A stretch of DNA of 64,000 bases from Pseudonocardia autotrophica. GTDB taxonomy: Bacteria > Actinomycetota > Actinomycetes > Mycobacteriales > Pseudonocardiaceae. The notes below the pieces were generated by a model. That model had not been told where the DNA came from. It was given only the letters and a program-made list of their open reading frames with translations, and made no database searches. The stretch is taken from the NCBI RefSeq assembly GCF_000717175.1, contig NZ_JNYD01000009.1:62001-126000 (forward strand). Reading direction: 5' to 3'. Numbering within the stretch: the first letter of the stretch is position 1; each line of letters begins with the position of its first letter. Made by a program: the position numbers and the translations under genes. Shown one piece after another: positions 21,108 to 30,101 of the stretch.

Positions 21108-22487
21108 TCAGTGCGGGTCGAGGCCCGTCAGGGTGCGGCGCGGGTCGCCGGCCGGCAGCAGCATCCCCAACCGCTCCCGCACCTGCTCGTCCGACTTCCC
21201 GTGCTCCGTGCGGGCGTAGGACCACACCGCCTCGGCGTCCCCGCTGCGCAGCACCAGGGAGCGGACGGCGACGGCGAGGGCGTCCCGTTCCTCGCGGACG
21301 GCGGGGGCGTCGGAGGCGGGCAGGAGCTCGCCCCGGTGCAGGTCGGCGGCCTCCCGGGCCCGGCCGAGCCGCAGGGCCTCGCGGAGGGTGAGGAAGTCGG
21401 CGTCGACGGCGGCCTGCAGGCGGTAGGGCTGGGTGCGGACGATTCCGGCGTCGAGCTGGAGCCGCAGCCGGTGCATCTCCGCGCGGACGGTCACGGCCTT
21501 GCCCGCGTCGCCGTAGAGGGCGGTGGCGAGCCGGTCCGCGGTGAGACCCTCCGGGTGCAGCGCCAGCAGCGTGAGCAGTTCGGCGTGCCGGGTCGAGAGC
21601 CGGACGGCCCGGCCGTCGAGGCGGGCGACCGGCCGCTCCGCGCCGAGGAAGCGCAGCGCCAGCGACGGCCGGCGGCGGGCGCCGGGCCGGTGCAGGCGCA
21701 GCAGGTACCCCTCCGCCAGCTGCTCCAGGACGCCCTCGCCGCGGGCGCCCAGCGCCACCCGCATGCCGTCGGCGGGGTCCGTGCCGAGGTCGACCCGCTC
21801 GGCGAGCCAGCCGTCGGGCTGGGCGGCGAGGACGCGCCCGCGTGGGCTGAGCAGCGCGCCCGGCTCGTTCCGGAGCCCGGTCAGGTGCGGCAGGTTGCGG
21901 GTGAGCAGCCGCTCGTCCCGCACCGCGATCCGCGTCTCGAGGTGCTTCTCGGCCAGCTTCGCCGCCGCGCTGACAAGCGCGAGCGTGGTCGGGTGGAAGG
22001 TGCGGGCGGGCCCGGTGATATCGACGACGCCGACCATCTCGCCCGTGTCGGGGTCGTGGACGGGGGCCGCGGCGCAGGTCCACGGGTGGTAGGCGCGGAC
22101 GTGGTGCTCCGCCGAGTGGATCCGCAGCGCCCGGTCCTCGGCGAGCGCGGTGCCCATGGCGTTGGTCCCGATGGCGTCCTCGCTCCAGCGGGTGCCCTCG
22201 ACGAGCCCGACACCCTCGGCGCGGCGCAGCACGGCCTGGTGCCCCTCGCGCCACAGGATGTGCCCCTGGGCGTCCGTGACGATCATCATGTGCATCGCCT
22301 CGTCGGCGATCTGCAGCAGGGTGTCCCGCAGCAGCGGCAGCACCTCGGCGAGCGGATGGCCCGCCCGGACGTCGGCGACCTCGCGGTGCTCGAAGACGTG
22401 CGGCGGCAGCCCGTGCTCGGGGTCGACCCGGGCCGCGTGCGAGCGGCGCCACGAAGCGGACACCAGATCACGGATCTGCTCGCTCAT
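21108..22487 (-). CDS. GAF-domain transcriptional regulator of the aldehyde dehydrogenase module
   Basis: A 459-residue regulator. Residues about 55-190 form a GAF sensor like that of acetoin and aldehyde-utilisation regulators ([18 protein letters not shown] and [19 protein letters not shown], the conserved region before the dimer helix). Instead of a sigma-54 AAA domain, the C-terminal half holds a winged-helix-type domain ([20 protein letters not shown]) and a BTAD-like helical tail. It is divergent from the aldehyde dehydrogenase gene, with a perfect inverted repeat between them, so it probably controls that gene in response to a small molecule. ATG 22487 follows GGAGGG. Whether it activates or represses is not visible. 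Confidence 0.83.
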   Translation of the reverse strand: MSEQIRDLVSASWRRSHAARVDPEHGLPPHVFEHREVADVRAGHPLAEVLPLLRDTLLQIADEAMHMMIVTDAQGHILWREGHQAVLRRAEGVGLVEGTRWSEDAIGTNAMGTALAEDRALRIHSAEHHVRAYHPWTCAAAPVHDPDTGEMVGVVDITGPARTFHPTTLALVSAAAKLAEKHLETRIAVRDERLLTRNLPHLTGLRNEPGALLSPRGRVLAAQPDGWLAERVDLGTDPADGMRVALGARGEGVLEQLAEGYLLRLHRPGARRRPSLALRFLGAERPVARLDGRAVRLSTRHAELLTLLALHPEGLTADRLATALYGDAGKAVTVRAEMHRLRLQLDAGIVRTQPYRLQAAVDADFLTLREALRLGRAREAADLHRGELLPASDAPAVREERDALAVAVRSLVLRSGDAEAVWSYARTEHGKSDEQVRERLGMLLPAGDPRRTLTGLDPH

Positions 22488-22566
22488 GTCAGCCCTCCCC
22501 CGACGCCGTCGTCCCGCTCGATCGTCCTCTCACCTGCGAGGACAGGCAACCCAAAGCCGTTTCCGC

Positions 22567-22587
22567 CCGTTCGGACTGTCCGAACGG
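22567..22587. promoter_or_regulatory. 21-bp perfect inverted repeat between GAF regulator and aldehyde dehydrogenase
   Basis: CCGTTCGGA and TCCGAACGG flank a CTG spacer without any mismatch. The site is 80 bases upstream of the regulator start and 93 bases upstream of the dehydrogenase start. It is the obvious candidate operator for the divergent regulator. A -10-like TAGTGT for the dehydrogenase lies near 22634. Confidence 0.65.
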
Positions 22588-22679
22588 AGAGGTCCGCATC
22601 TGCGTGCAACGCGGCTGCAACCCCCACCTTCCTAGTGTCCGCCATCACGAGCTGGACCCAATGTTGTGGAAGGACGGAC

Positions 22680-24202
<1,523 letters not shown>

Positions 24203-24203
<1 letters not shown>

Positions 24204-24640
24204 TGGGCGACTCCGCGGTCGACCGAGCCGAGGCCCCGGTGGCAGAGGTCCCGGGTTCGGGTACCGAGCGGGTGGCGCTGACGCCGGCGGCGGCGGAGCT
24301 GCTGGTGAGGCTCACCGACATCCACGGCCCGTTGATGTTCCACCAGTCCGGCGGGTGCTGCGACGGCAGTGCGCCGATGTGCTACCCGGACGGTGACTTC
24401 AAGACCGGCGGGCAGGACGTCCACCTGGGTGACCTGTCCGTCGGGGGGCTGGCGAAGCCCATCGGGTTCTGGATGTCGAGGTCGCAGTTCGAGTACTGGA
24501 AGCACACCCACCTCACCGTCGACGTGGTGAAGGGGCGCGGCAGCGGGTTCTCGGTCGAGGCGCCGGAGGGCGTCCGGTTCCTGATCCGCTCGCGGCTGTT
24601 CACCGACGAGGAGTGGGAGCGGCTGAAGGACGACCTGTGA
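24203..24640 (+). CDS. DUF779 family protein, partner of aldehyde dehydrogenase
   Basis: A 145-residue protein of the DUF779 family, almost always encoded next to aldehyde dehydrogenases of this type. Conserved features are MFHQSGGCCDGSAPMCYPDG, with three Cys in a likely metal or redox site, then GFWMSRSQFEYWKHTHLTVD with His residues, and GSGFSVEAPEGVRFLIRSRLF. It overlaps the dehydrogenase stop and is therefore translationally coupled. A role in maturing or protecting the dehydrogenase is a reasonable inference; no activity is established. Confidence 0.88.
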
Positions 24641-24644
24641 CCTC

Positions 24645-24684
24645 GTGAGTGGCGATAGTCGCCATAGCGACTATCGCCACTCAC
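24645..24684. terminator. Bidirectional terminator with perfect 18-bp stem
   Basis: GTGAGTGGCGATAGTCGC pairs perfectly with GCGACTATCGCCACTCAC around a CATA loop, between the convergent DUF779 and sirtuin genes. The TGA stop codon of the sirtuin gene (24681-24683 on the minus strand) lies inside the stem. The outer GTGAGTGGC...GCCACTCAC arms recur in other terminators of this window. Confidence 0.9.
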
Positions 24685-25499
24685 AGGAGGGCGTCGAGTT
24701 CGCGGAGTGCGCGCTCAGCGCCTTCTGCTATGCCCACCCCGCGGCCGTGCCGGACCTGCGGCTCGCGCACGTTGATCCGGACGAGTGCGCCGGTCGCGGC
24801 GCTGGCGAGCTCGGCCTCGCGGCGCACGGTGGGGACGGCGGTGCCCGCGCCGACCTCGACGACGACGAGGTCGCGCCGGTGAGCCCGTATCCACTCGTGC
24901 AGGCTCTTCAGACCCGGCCCGGAGTGCGACGGGTCCCAGGACCAGTCGCCGAACATCAGGATGTTGGGCCGGGCGAGCCCGCCGCACGCCGGGCACGAGG
25001 GCAGCGGCGCGCGCGCCCGCATCGACACCGGGTCCACGTCGACCTCGACGCCGTCGGCCGGCCAGACCGGATGGCCGCACCCCCGCAGGCACTGCAGGTG
25101 GTGGATCGAGCCGTGCACCTCGGCGACCTCGTCGAAACCGGCCCGCTGGAACTGCCCGTCGACGTTCGAGGTGAACACCCGCGTCGGCCGCCGATCCGCC
25201 CACCGGCGCAGCACCGCGAAGCCCTCGTGGGGCACCGTCGCGCGGTAGAGCGCGAGCCGGTGACCGTAGAAACCCCAGGCCAGATCGGGATCGTCGGCGA
25301 AGTGGACCGGGTCGGCGATCTCCTCGAACCGCAGCCCGAGAGCCTCGTACGGCGGGTAGGCCCGCCAGAAGCCCTCGGTGCCGCGGAAGTCCGGCAGCCC
25401 GGAGTCGACGCCCATCCCGGCACCGGCGCACACGAGCAGCGCCTCGGCCCCGCGGAGCAGCTCGGCGGCCTCGGCGATCTCCGGGTCTACGGTCGTCAA
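24681..25499 (-). CDS. Sir2-family NAD-dependent protein deacylase (sirtuin)
   Basis: A 272-residue sirtuin, which removes acyl groups from lysines using NAD+. Motifs visible are the NAD-binding GAGMGVDSGLPDFRG near residue 26, TSNVDGQ, the catalytic His in VHGSIHHLQC, the zinc Cys pairs (CLRGC and CPACG) and FGDWSWD. It is most like the bacterial class that includes putative debris-type deacetylases. The only sensible start is TTG 25499, seven bases after the mhuD stop, so it is probably co-transcribed and coupled with mhuD. The stop codon is inside the terminator stem. Confidence 0.9.
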   Translation of the reverse strand: MTTVDPEIAEAAELLRGAEALLVCAGAGMGVDSGLPDFRGTEGFWRAYPPYEALGLRFEEIADPVHFADDPDLAWGFYGHRLALYRATVPHEGFAVLRRWADRRPTRVFTSNVDGQFQRAGFDEVAEVHGSIHHLQCLRGCGHPVWPADGVEVDVDPVSMRARAPLPSCPACGGLARPNILMFGDWSWDPSHSGPGLKSLHEWIRAHRRDLVVVEVGAGTAVPTVRREAELASAATGALVRINVREPQVRHGRGVGIAEGAERALRELDALL

Positions 25500-25506
25500 G
25501 CGCGGG

Positions 25507-25815
25507 TCAGAGCTCCACGACCTCGAACTCCAGCAGGTCCGCCCCGCTCGCGACCGGCTTGCCGCCCGCGTCGGGGGCGCGCTGCCCGGCGTGCGCCTCG
25601 ACGGCCGGACCCGTGCGCCACGCCTCGAACGCCTCGTCGGACTCCCAGGTGGTGACGACGAAGTAGCGGTCGTCGCCCTTGACCGGGCGGAGCAGCTGGA
25701 AGCCGAGGAAGCCCGGCTGCCCGTCGACGGCGTGCTTGCGGTTCGCGAACCGCTTCTCGAGCTCGGGGCCCGCGCCCTCGGGGACGTGGATTGCGTTGAT
25801 CTTCACGACGGCCAT
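25507..25815 (-). CDS. mhuD: MhuD-type haem-degrading monooxygenase
   Basis: A 102-residue ABM-fold protein closely resembling mycobacterial MhuD, which opens haem to mycobilin and iron without releasing carbon monoxide. With ATG 25815 as start, the three key residues fall at the same numbers as in MhuD: Asn7 (AVVKINAI), Trp66 (EAFEAWRTGP) and haem-ligand His75 (VEAHAG). The segment PGFLGFQLLRPVKGDDRYFVV is also matched. A TAACGT box seven bases upstream indicates a leaderless start, and the longer reading from 25824 would break the numbering. It leads a two-gene operon with the sirtuin. Confidence 0.93.
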   Translation of the reverse strand: MAVVKINAIHVPEGAGPELEKRFANRKHAVDGQPGFLGFQLLRPVKGDDRYFVVTTWESDEAFEAWRTGPAVEAHAGQRAPDAGGKPVASGADLLEFEVVEL

Positions 25816-25822
25816 GCGCCCC

Positions 25823-25832
25823 ACGTTAGCCT
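25823..25832. promoter_or_regulatory. Overlapping divergent -10 boxes (mhuD and alpha/beta hydrolase)
   Basis: On the minus strand TAACGT (complement of 25823-25828) lies seven bases before the mhuD ATG. On the plus strand TAGCCT (25827-25832) lies eight bases before the hydrolase ATG at 25841 and five before GTG 25838. The two hexamers share the TA at 25827-25828, so RNA polymerase could engage only one direction at a time. Confidence 0.6.
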
Positions 25833-25840
25833 CACCGGTG

Positions 25841-26644
25841 ATGGAGGGGCGGCGATCGGTGCGGACGTCCGACGGGACCTACCTCGCGGTCGTCGAGTTC
25901 GGGGGTGGGGGCCCGCCCGTCCTGCTGCTGCACGGGCTGATGGGCCGGGCCACGACCTGGTGGTCGGTGGCCCGCAGGCTCACCGACCACGGCCGCGTCC
26001 TCGGGCTCGACGCGCGCGGCCACGGCCGCTCGCAGGCCGCCGGCCCGTGGACCACCGACCGGATGGCCGACGACGCCGCGGACCTCCTCGAGCAGGCCGG
26101 CGCCGGACCGGCGGTGGTGATCGGGCACTCGATGGGCGGGCTGCACGCGCTGGCGCTCGCCGCCCGCCGTCCGGACCTCGTGCGCGGGGTTGTCGTCGAG
26201 GACATGGCGGTGGACCTCACCGGCCTGGCCGGGCGGCCGGTGGCCGACATGGCCGCGTGGTTCGGGGCGGTCCCGCAGCCCTTCGCCTGCCGCGAGGCCG
26301 TGCGGGAGGCCTTCGGGTACCCCCGCCGCGAGCTGGGCGACTACATGGCCGAGTGCGTGGAGGAACGGGCCGACGGGCTGCACCTGCTGACCCGGGTTCG
26401 CGACGCCCTGGAGATCGCCACAGGCTGGACGCGCGAGGCCCGGTGGGCCGATCTCGACGCCGTCGGCTGCCCGGTGCTGCTGGTCGAGGCGGAGGAGTCC
26501 GTCGCCCCGGCGGGCCAGATGGCGGCGATGGCGGAGCGGCTCGGGGCCGAGCACCACGTGCTGCCCGGAACGGGGCATCTGGTGCACGCCGACGAGAAGG
26601 CGTTCCTCGGCGTCGTGGAACCCTTTCTCACCCGATGTCGGTGA
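25841..26644 (+). CDS. Alpha/beta hydrolase
   Basis: A 267-residue alpha/beta hydrolase fold protein. The oxyanion-loop motif VLLLHGLMG, the nucleophile elbow VIGHSMGGLHALAL (Ser), an acidic residue region in CPVLLVEAEESV and the catalytic His in LPGTGHLVHADE are all in place. The family includes esterases, haloperoxidase-like enzymes and lyases, and the substrate cannot be told. The start is ATG 25841 or GTG 25838, both compatible with the leaderless -10 TAGCCT. It is divergent from mhuD with overlapping promoters. Confidence 0.88.
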   Translation: MEGRRSVRTSDGTYLAVVEFGGGGPPVLLLHGLMGRATTWWSVARRLTDHGRVLGLDARGHGRSQAAGPWTTDRMADDAADLLEQAGAGPAVVIGHSMGGLHALALAARRPDLVRGVVVEDMAVDLTGLAGRPVADMAAWFGAVPQPFACREAVREAFGYPRRELGDYMAECVEERADGLHLLTRVRDALEIATGWTREARWADLDAVGCPVLLVEAEESVAPAGQMAAMAERLGAEHHVLPGTGHLVHADEKAFLGVVEPFLTRCR

Positions 26645-27045
26645 AGACCGGATCGGCGGCCACGCTGCGGTTTCGGCCGACCCCGTCCGGTCGGCCGTTC
26701 CGGGCCTTGCTCCGAACGGCGGTTCCTGAATTACGTACCTGGCGTTCCCGCGCTTTGTGATCCGCGTTCACCCAGGTCACGGTGAGATCGGTCGCCGAAT
26801 GTGACCTTGGTGTGCCACATCGTCACCGGATTGCTGAGACGCACTCAGAAATGCCCTTGTGGGCCGCGACGGCGCTGTGCAAGCCTCTGGCCACTCCATT
26901 CGGGAGCCGCGAATCCGCCGGGGCGCAGGCGAATTCCGGGTACAACGTCGAGAGCTGCGCGCCGCCGGCCAACCCGCCGACGTGTCGCGGGGTCCCGGGT
27001 CGCCCGAGCCGGGACACCGGTGGGGGACGCGCCCGAGGTGTGGGG
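26645..27045. other. 401-base intergenic region before the sigma factor gene
   Basis: No credible gene. It is less G+C-rich than its surroundings. It holds an imperfect inverted repeat around GTGACCTTGGTGTGCCACATCG (GTGAC...GTCAC) near 26800 and a possible -10 TACAAC near 26942. It probably carries the promoter and control sites of the sigma factor operon. Open frames running through it have no ribosome site. Confidence 0.5.
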
Positions 27046-27702
27046 ATGTACCAGGAGCGGAGAAGCGTCCTGGCCGCGGACGACCCGCCCGCGGCGGAAC
27101 CGGAGCGGGCCGGGGGACCCGGGGCCCGGATCGACGAGCTGGTGGCGCCGGCCCGTCGAGGGGACGAGCGTGCGCTGACGGAGCTGCTCGAGCTGGTGCG
27201 GCCGCTCGTGCTGCGCTACTGCGAGAACCGGCTGCACGGGTCGGCGGTGTCGGCGGAGGACGTCACGCAGGAGGTCTGCATCGCCCTCCTGCGGTCGTTG
27301 CCCTCCTACCGGGACCGCGGACGGCCCTTCCTCGCGTTCGTGCACACGGTGGCGAGCCACCGGATCGCGAGCGCGTGCACCACGGCGGTGCGCACGCACG
27401 AGCGCGCGGTCGCCGAGCCGCCGGAGCCGGGCGACGGGTGCGAGCGCCGGGACCAGCCGGAGCTGAACGCCCTCGACCGGGCGGCCGCCGCCGAGGTCGA
27501 CCGGCTGTTGCACCGGTTGCCCGGGCGGGCGCGCGAGATCCTGCTGTTGCGGGTGGTGTGGGGGCTGTCGGTGCGGGAGACCGCCGAGCACCTGGCGCTG
27601 AAACCGGAGTCGGTGCGGCTGAACCAGCACCGGGCCCTCCAGGCGATGCGCCGGATGCTCACCGGTGGCACGGTCTGGCAGCTACGGCCGGAAGCGGGCT
27701 GA
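27046..27702 (+). CDS. ECF-type RNA polymerase sigma factor, SigD/ShbA-like
   Basis: A 218-residue group 4 sigma factor. Region 2 contains VRPLVLRYCENRL, SAEDVTQEVCIALLRSLPSYRDRGRPFLAFVHTVASH, and region 4 reads PGRAREILLLRVVWGLSVRETAEHL followed by a helix-turn-helix (KPESVRLNQHRALQAMRRM). The RYRDRGRPFLAF-type stretch and the order sigma then RsdA-like gene match mycobacterial SigD and Streptomyces ShbA; the latter drives the principal sigma factor gene. ATG 27046 has GAGG seven bases upstream. The putative anti-sigma gene follows after eight bases. Confidence 0.88.
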   Translation: MYQERRSVLAADDPPAAEPERAGGPGARIDELVAPARRGDERALTELLELVRPLVLRYCENRLHGSAVSAEDVTQEVCIALLRSLPSYRDRGRPFLAFVHTVASHRIASACTTAVRTHERAVAEPPEPGDGCERRDQPELNALDRAAAAEVDRLLHRLPGRAREILLLRVVWGLSVRETAEHLALKPESVRLNQHRALQAMRRMLTGGTVWQLRPEAG

Positions 27703-27710
27703 TCCGCACG

Positions 27711-29747
27711 ATGACCCCCGACGGCGACGGCACCCCCGCCGGCCGCCGGCCCCTCGACGAGGAGCCGGCGGTGGGTGGGTGCTGCCCGCGCGCCCCGGAG
27801 CCGGTCGACCTCTCCGCCATCCTGGCCGACGACGCGCTGCTCGACGCCCTGGGCCGGCACGCGGTCCCCGACGACCGGATACGCGAGTGCTACGGCTCCG
27901 ATCCGGTCCTGGACCTGCTGCTCGAGTGGCGCGGCGTCCGGCGGTCGGCCGAGGCACCGCCGCCCGAGGAGGACGAGGAGCCCGCCGCCGAGCCGGCCCT
28001 CGCCGCGGCGCGGCCGCCGGCCGAGGAGGTGCGCCGCGCGCGGCGGCTCCCGATTGCCGCCGCGGCGGCGCTGGTGGTCGGTTGCCTGCTCGGGGCGGGG
28101 CTGGGGCAGGGGCCCGGGACGCTCGCCGTCGGCTCGGCCGACGCCGCCCGCATGGTCGACGCGCGGCTCGACCGCGCCGCGGCGGAGCTGGCGCTCGGGG
28201 ACCGCGACGGCGCCCGCATGCAGCTCGCGGGCGCGCGCCGGATGCTGCTCGGGGTCCGCACCGAGGACGGCCGCGACACGCTCCGTGCCCGGCACGAGTC
28301 CCTGGCGCGCGCGGCCACCGGCCCGAACGCGCTCGCCCCGCCGCCCGCGCAGCAGCACCCCGCCCAGCCCGACCGTGCCCCGGCCCGGGACGCCCAGGAC
28401 GACGCCCCGCCCCCGAAGGCGCCGGGCCGGTCGACGCCCGCGTCCGTGGACCCGCAGCCGGGCCCGGACTCCGGGCGGCAGGACCGCGAGCAGCCGCGCC
28501 CGACCGGGAACGCGGACCGGCAGCGCCCCGGGCCGGGTGGGCGGCCGGTGACGTGGCACGCCGAACGCTCGAACCGCACCGAGGGTGGACGGGCCTCGAG
28601 CCGGCCGGCTCCGGAGGAGCGCCATGAGGTCCGCGCCACGCACCCCGCGCCCGCGCAGCCTGCGCCGCAGGAGCACCGCGACGCGGGTGGCACCGGGCGG
28701 GCCGACCCGCCACAGGGGCACCACGAGGCCCGCGGTACGGACCGGGCCGACGCGCCGCAGGAGCGTTCCGAGGTCCGCGACCGGTCCGACGTCGTGACGC
28801 GCACCCGCGCGTCGGCGCCGGACGCCCCGGACACGCGGCCCGGGAAGTCCGACGACGGGCTCCGCGAGAACTGGGACGATGCGCCGCCCGCGTCCGGCGG
28901 CCGGGCCAGGGAGTCGGACCGGGCGCGGACGGAGTCGTGGCAGAGGGACGCTGACCGGCACTCTCCCGGCGACCAGCCCTCCCGGAGCGATCGCGACGCC
29001 GTGGACCGGAGCGACGCGCGGAACCCGGCGCGCGGCGACGACTCCGCCGCCCGGACCGACCGGTCGCGTGACGACCGGTCCTCCCGGCCTTCCGACGAGC
29101 GGCGCCGGGCCTCGGACGGGGCCCGCGACCATCGCCGGGACACCGGGCGGACCGAGGCGACGGATCCCCGTCACGACGAGGGGAACACCTCGACGCAGCA
29201 GGAGCGGCGGCGGGCCGAGGGGCCCGGCGACCGGACGGCGCGGTCGGAGGGGGCGCGGAACCACCGGGAGGACGCGGGGCAGGAGCGTCGGGACCGGTCC
29301 GCCCGGGCGGCCAGCGAGACCCGCGCCGAGACCCGGTCCGGCTCGGCGGACCGCTCCCGGACCCGCTCCGAGACCGACAAGTACTCGAACTCCGACCGCT
29401 CGCACTCCGGGAAACACTCGAACCCGGCGGACCGCTCGAACACCGGGTACCGCTCCGAGTCGGGGGCGAGCGAGCAGCGGTCCGGCTCCGGGAACCGCGA
29501 ACAGCGCGGTGACTCCGGCCGCGGCGGCACGGGCGACGCGGGCGGCGCGGGCTCCGGTGACTCCGCCGGCTCCCCGGACGAGCCTGCCGGCAACCCCGCC
29601 GCCCGCGAGGGCGGGCGGCGGGACCGGACGGACCCGGCCGCCGGGCCCGATCGCCGCGGGGTCGAGGGGCCCCGCGACGGTGCGGACCCGGCGGCAGGAC
29701 CGGACGGCGAGGACGACCACACCATCTTGGTTGCTCCGTCCGAGTGA
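27711..29747 (+). CDS. RsdA-like anti-sigma factor with very long charged extracellular tail
   Basis: A 678-residue single-pass membrane protein directly after the SigD-like gene. Its N-terminal cytosolic part (DLSAILADDALLDALG, then DPVLDLLLEWRGVRRS) resembles the sigma-D-binding region of RsdA. One membrane helix lies at about residues 116-134 (LPIAAAAALVVGCLLGAGLG). The next 70 residues are helical (RLDRAAAELALGDRDGARMQLAGARRML), as in RsdA. The final 460 residues are a low-complexity tail of Arg, Asp, Glu, Ser, Thr, Gly and Pro, far longer than the tail of mycobacterial RsdA. I infer that it holds the sigma factor until membrane proteolysis; no cleavage site is identified. Confidence 0.75.
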   Translation: MTPDGDGTPAGRRPLDEEPAVGGCCPRAPEPVDLSAILADDALLDALGRHAVPDDRIRECYGSDPVLDLLLEWRGVRRSAEAPPPEEDEEPAAEPALAAARPPAEEVRRARRLPIAAAAALVVGCLLGAGLGQGPGTLAVGSADAARMVDARLDRAAAELALGDRDGARMQLAGARRMLLGVRTEDGRDTLRARHESLARAATGPNALAPPPAQQHPAQPDRAPARDAQDDAPPPKAPGRSTPASVDPQPGPDSGRQDREQPRPTGNADRQRPGPGGRPVTWHAERSNRTEGGRASSRPAPEERHEVRATHPAPAQPAPQEHRDAGGTGRADPPQGHHEARGTDRADAPQERSEVRDRSDVVTRTRASAPDAPDTRPGKSDDGLRENWDDAPPASGGRARESDRARTESWQRDADRHSPGDQPSRSDRDAVDRSDARNPARGDDSAARTDRSRDDRSSRPSDERRRASDGARDHRRDTGRTEATDPRHDEGNTSTQQERRRAEGPGDRTARSEGARNHREDAGQERRDRSARAASETRAETRSGSADRSRTRSETDKYSNSDRSHSGKHSNPADRSNTGYRSESGASEQRSGSGNREQRGDSGRGGTGDAGGAGSGDSAGSPDEPAGNPAAREGGRRDRTDPAAGPDRRGVEGPRDGADPAAGPDGEDDHTILVAPSE

Positions 29748-29826
29748 TGTGGCTTGCGGTGTGCAACGCGCACCGGACCCGCACGGCTCTCCCTCGGCCC
29801 CCCCACCAGGGAGGGTGACATCCGAT

Positions 29827-29875
29827 GTGGAGCGGGGCACGAGTCCAATGTGGACAAGCTCCACGAAGGAGGAGG
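29827..29875 (+). promoter_or_regulatory. Structured leader and strong ribosome site of the Trp-rich peptide gene
   Basis: A nested hairpin is encoded just before the peptide gene. The outer arms are GTGGAGC (29827-29833) and GCTCCAC (29858-29864). Inside lies GTCCA-ATG-TGGAC (29843-29855). It ends three bases before the purine-rich ribosome site GAAGGAGGAGGAA. Such placement is typical of attenuators or mRNA-stabilising leaders, but no known riboswitch class is recognised. Confidence 0.5.
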
Positions 29876-29882
29876 AATCGAG

Positions 29883-30038
29883 ATGGGCGATCACTGGGGT
29901 GGCGACGACCATCACCACGGTTGGGGTGGTGGCTGGGGCCACGACCACGACGACAACGACTGGGGTGGCTGGGGCCACTGGGGTGACAACTGTGACGATG
30001 ACAACGGCTGGGGCAAGTGGGGTGACTGCGACGACTGA
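29883..30038 (+). CDS. 51-residue Trp/Gly/Asp/His peptide (possible modified-peptide precursor)
   Basis: A very unusual 51-residue peptide built from only eight kinds of amino acid: 15 Gly, 14 Asp, 8 Trp, 7 His, 3 Asn, 2 Cys, 1 Lys and the initiator Met. Every one of the eight Trp residues is followed by Gly. The N-terminal part has a DDHHH cluster and the C-terminal half repeats GWG(H/K)WGD(N)CDD twice, each with one Cys. ATG 29883 has an excellent ribosome site (GGAGGAGG, seven bases). An in-frame ATG at 29754 would add a sequence of different character without a ribosome site. The next genes encode an ABC exporter and a VioD-like flavin monooxygenase. I do not recognise a family; metal binding or Trp modification is inference. 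Confidence 0.75.
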   Translation: MGDHWGGDDHHHGWGGGWGHDHDDNDWGGWGHWGDNCDDDNGWGKWGDCDD

Positions 30039-30101
30039 CCGATGAGACGGCGGTGGTCCCGTTCCGGCGGGGCCACCGCTCCCGTCAGGGAGGAGGACCC
30101 C

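Noticed and set aside
29754..29882. A longer 94-residue version of the Trp-rich peptide, starting at 29754
   Set aside because: The added residues differ in composition, the upstream ATG lacks a ribosome site, and a strong ribosome site and hairpin precede ATG 29883.
29850..30045. An alternative Thr/Gly/Val-rich frame over the peptide gene
   Set aside because: Its start lies inside the leader hairpin, it has no ribosome site, and its third-codon positions are less G/C-biased than in the chosen frame.
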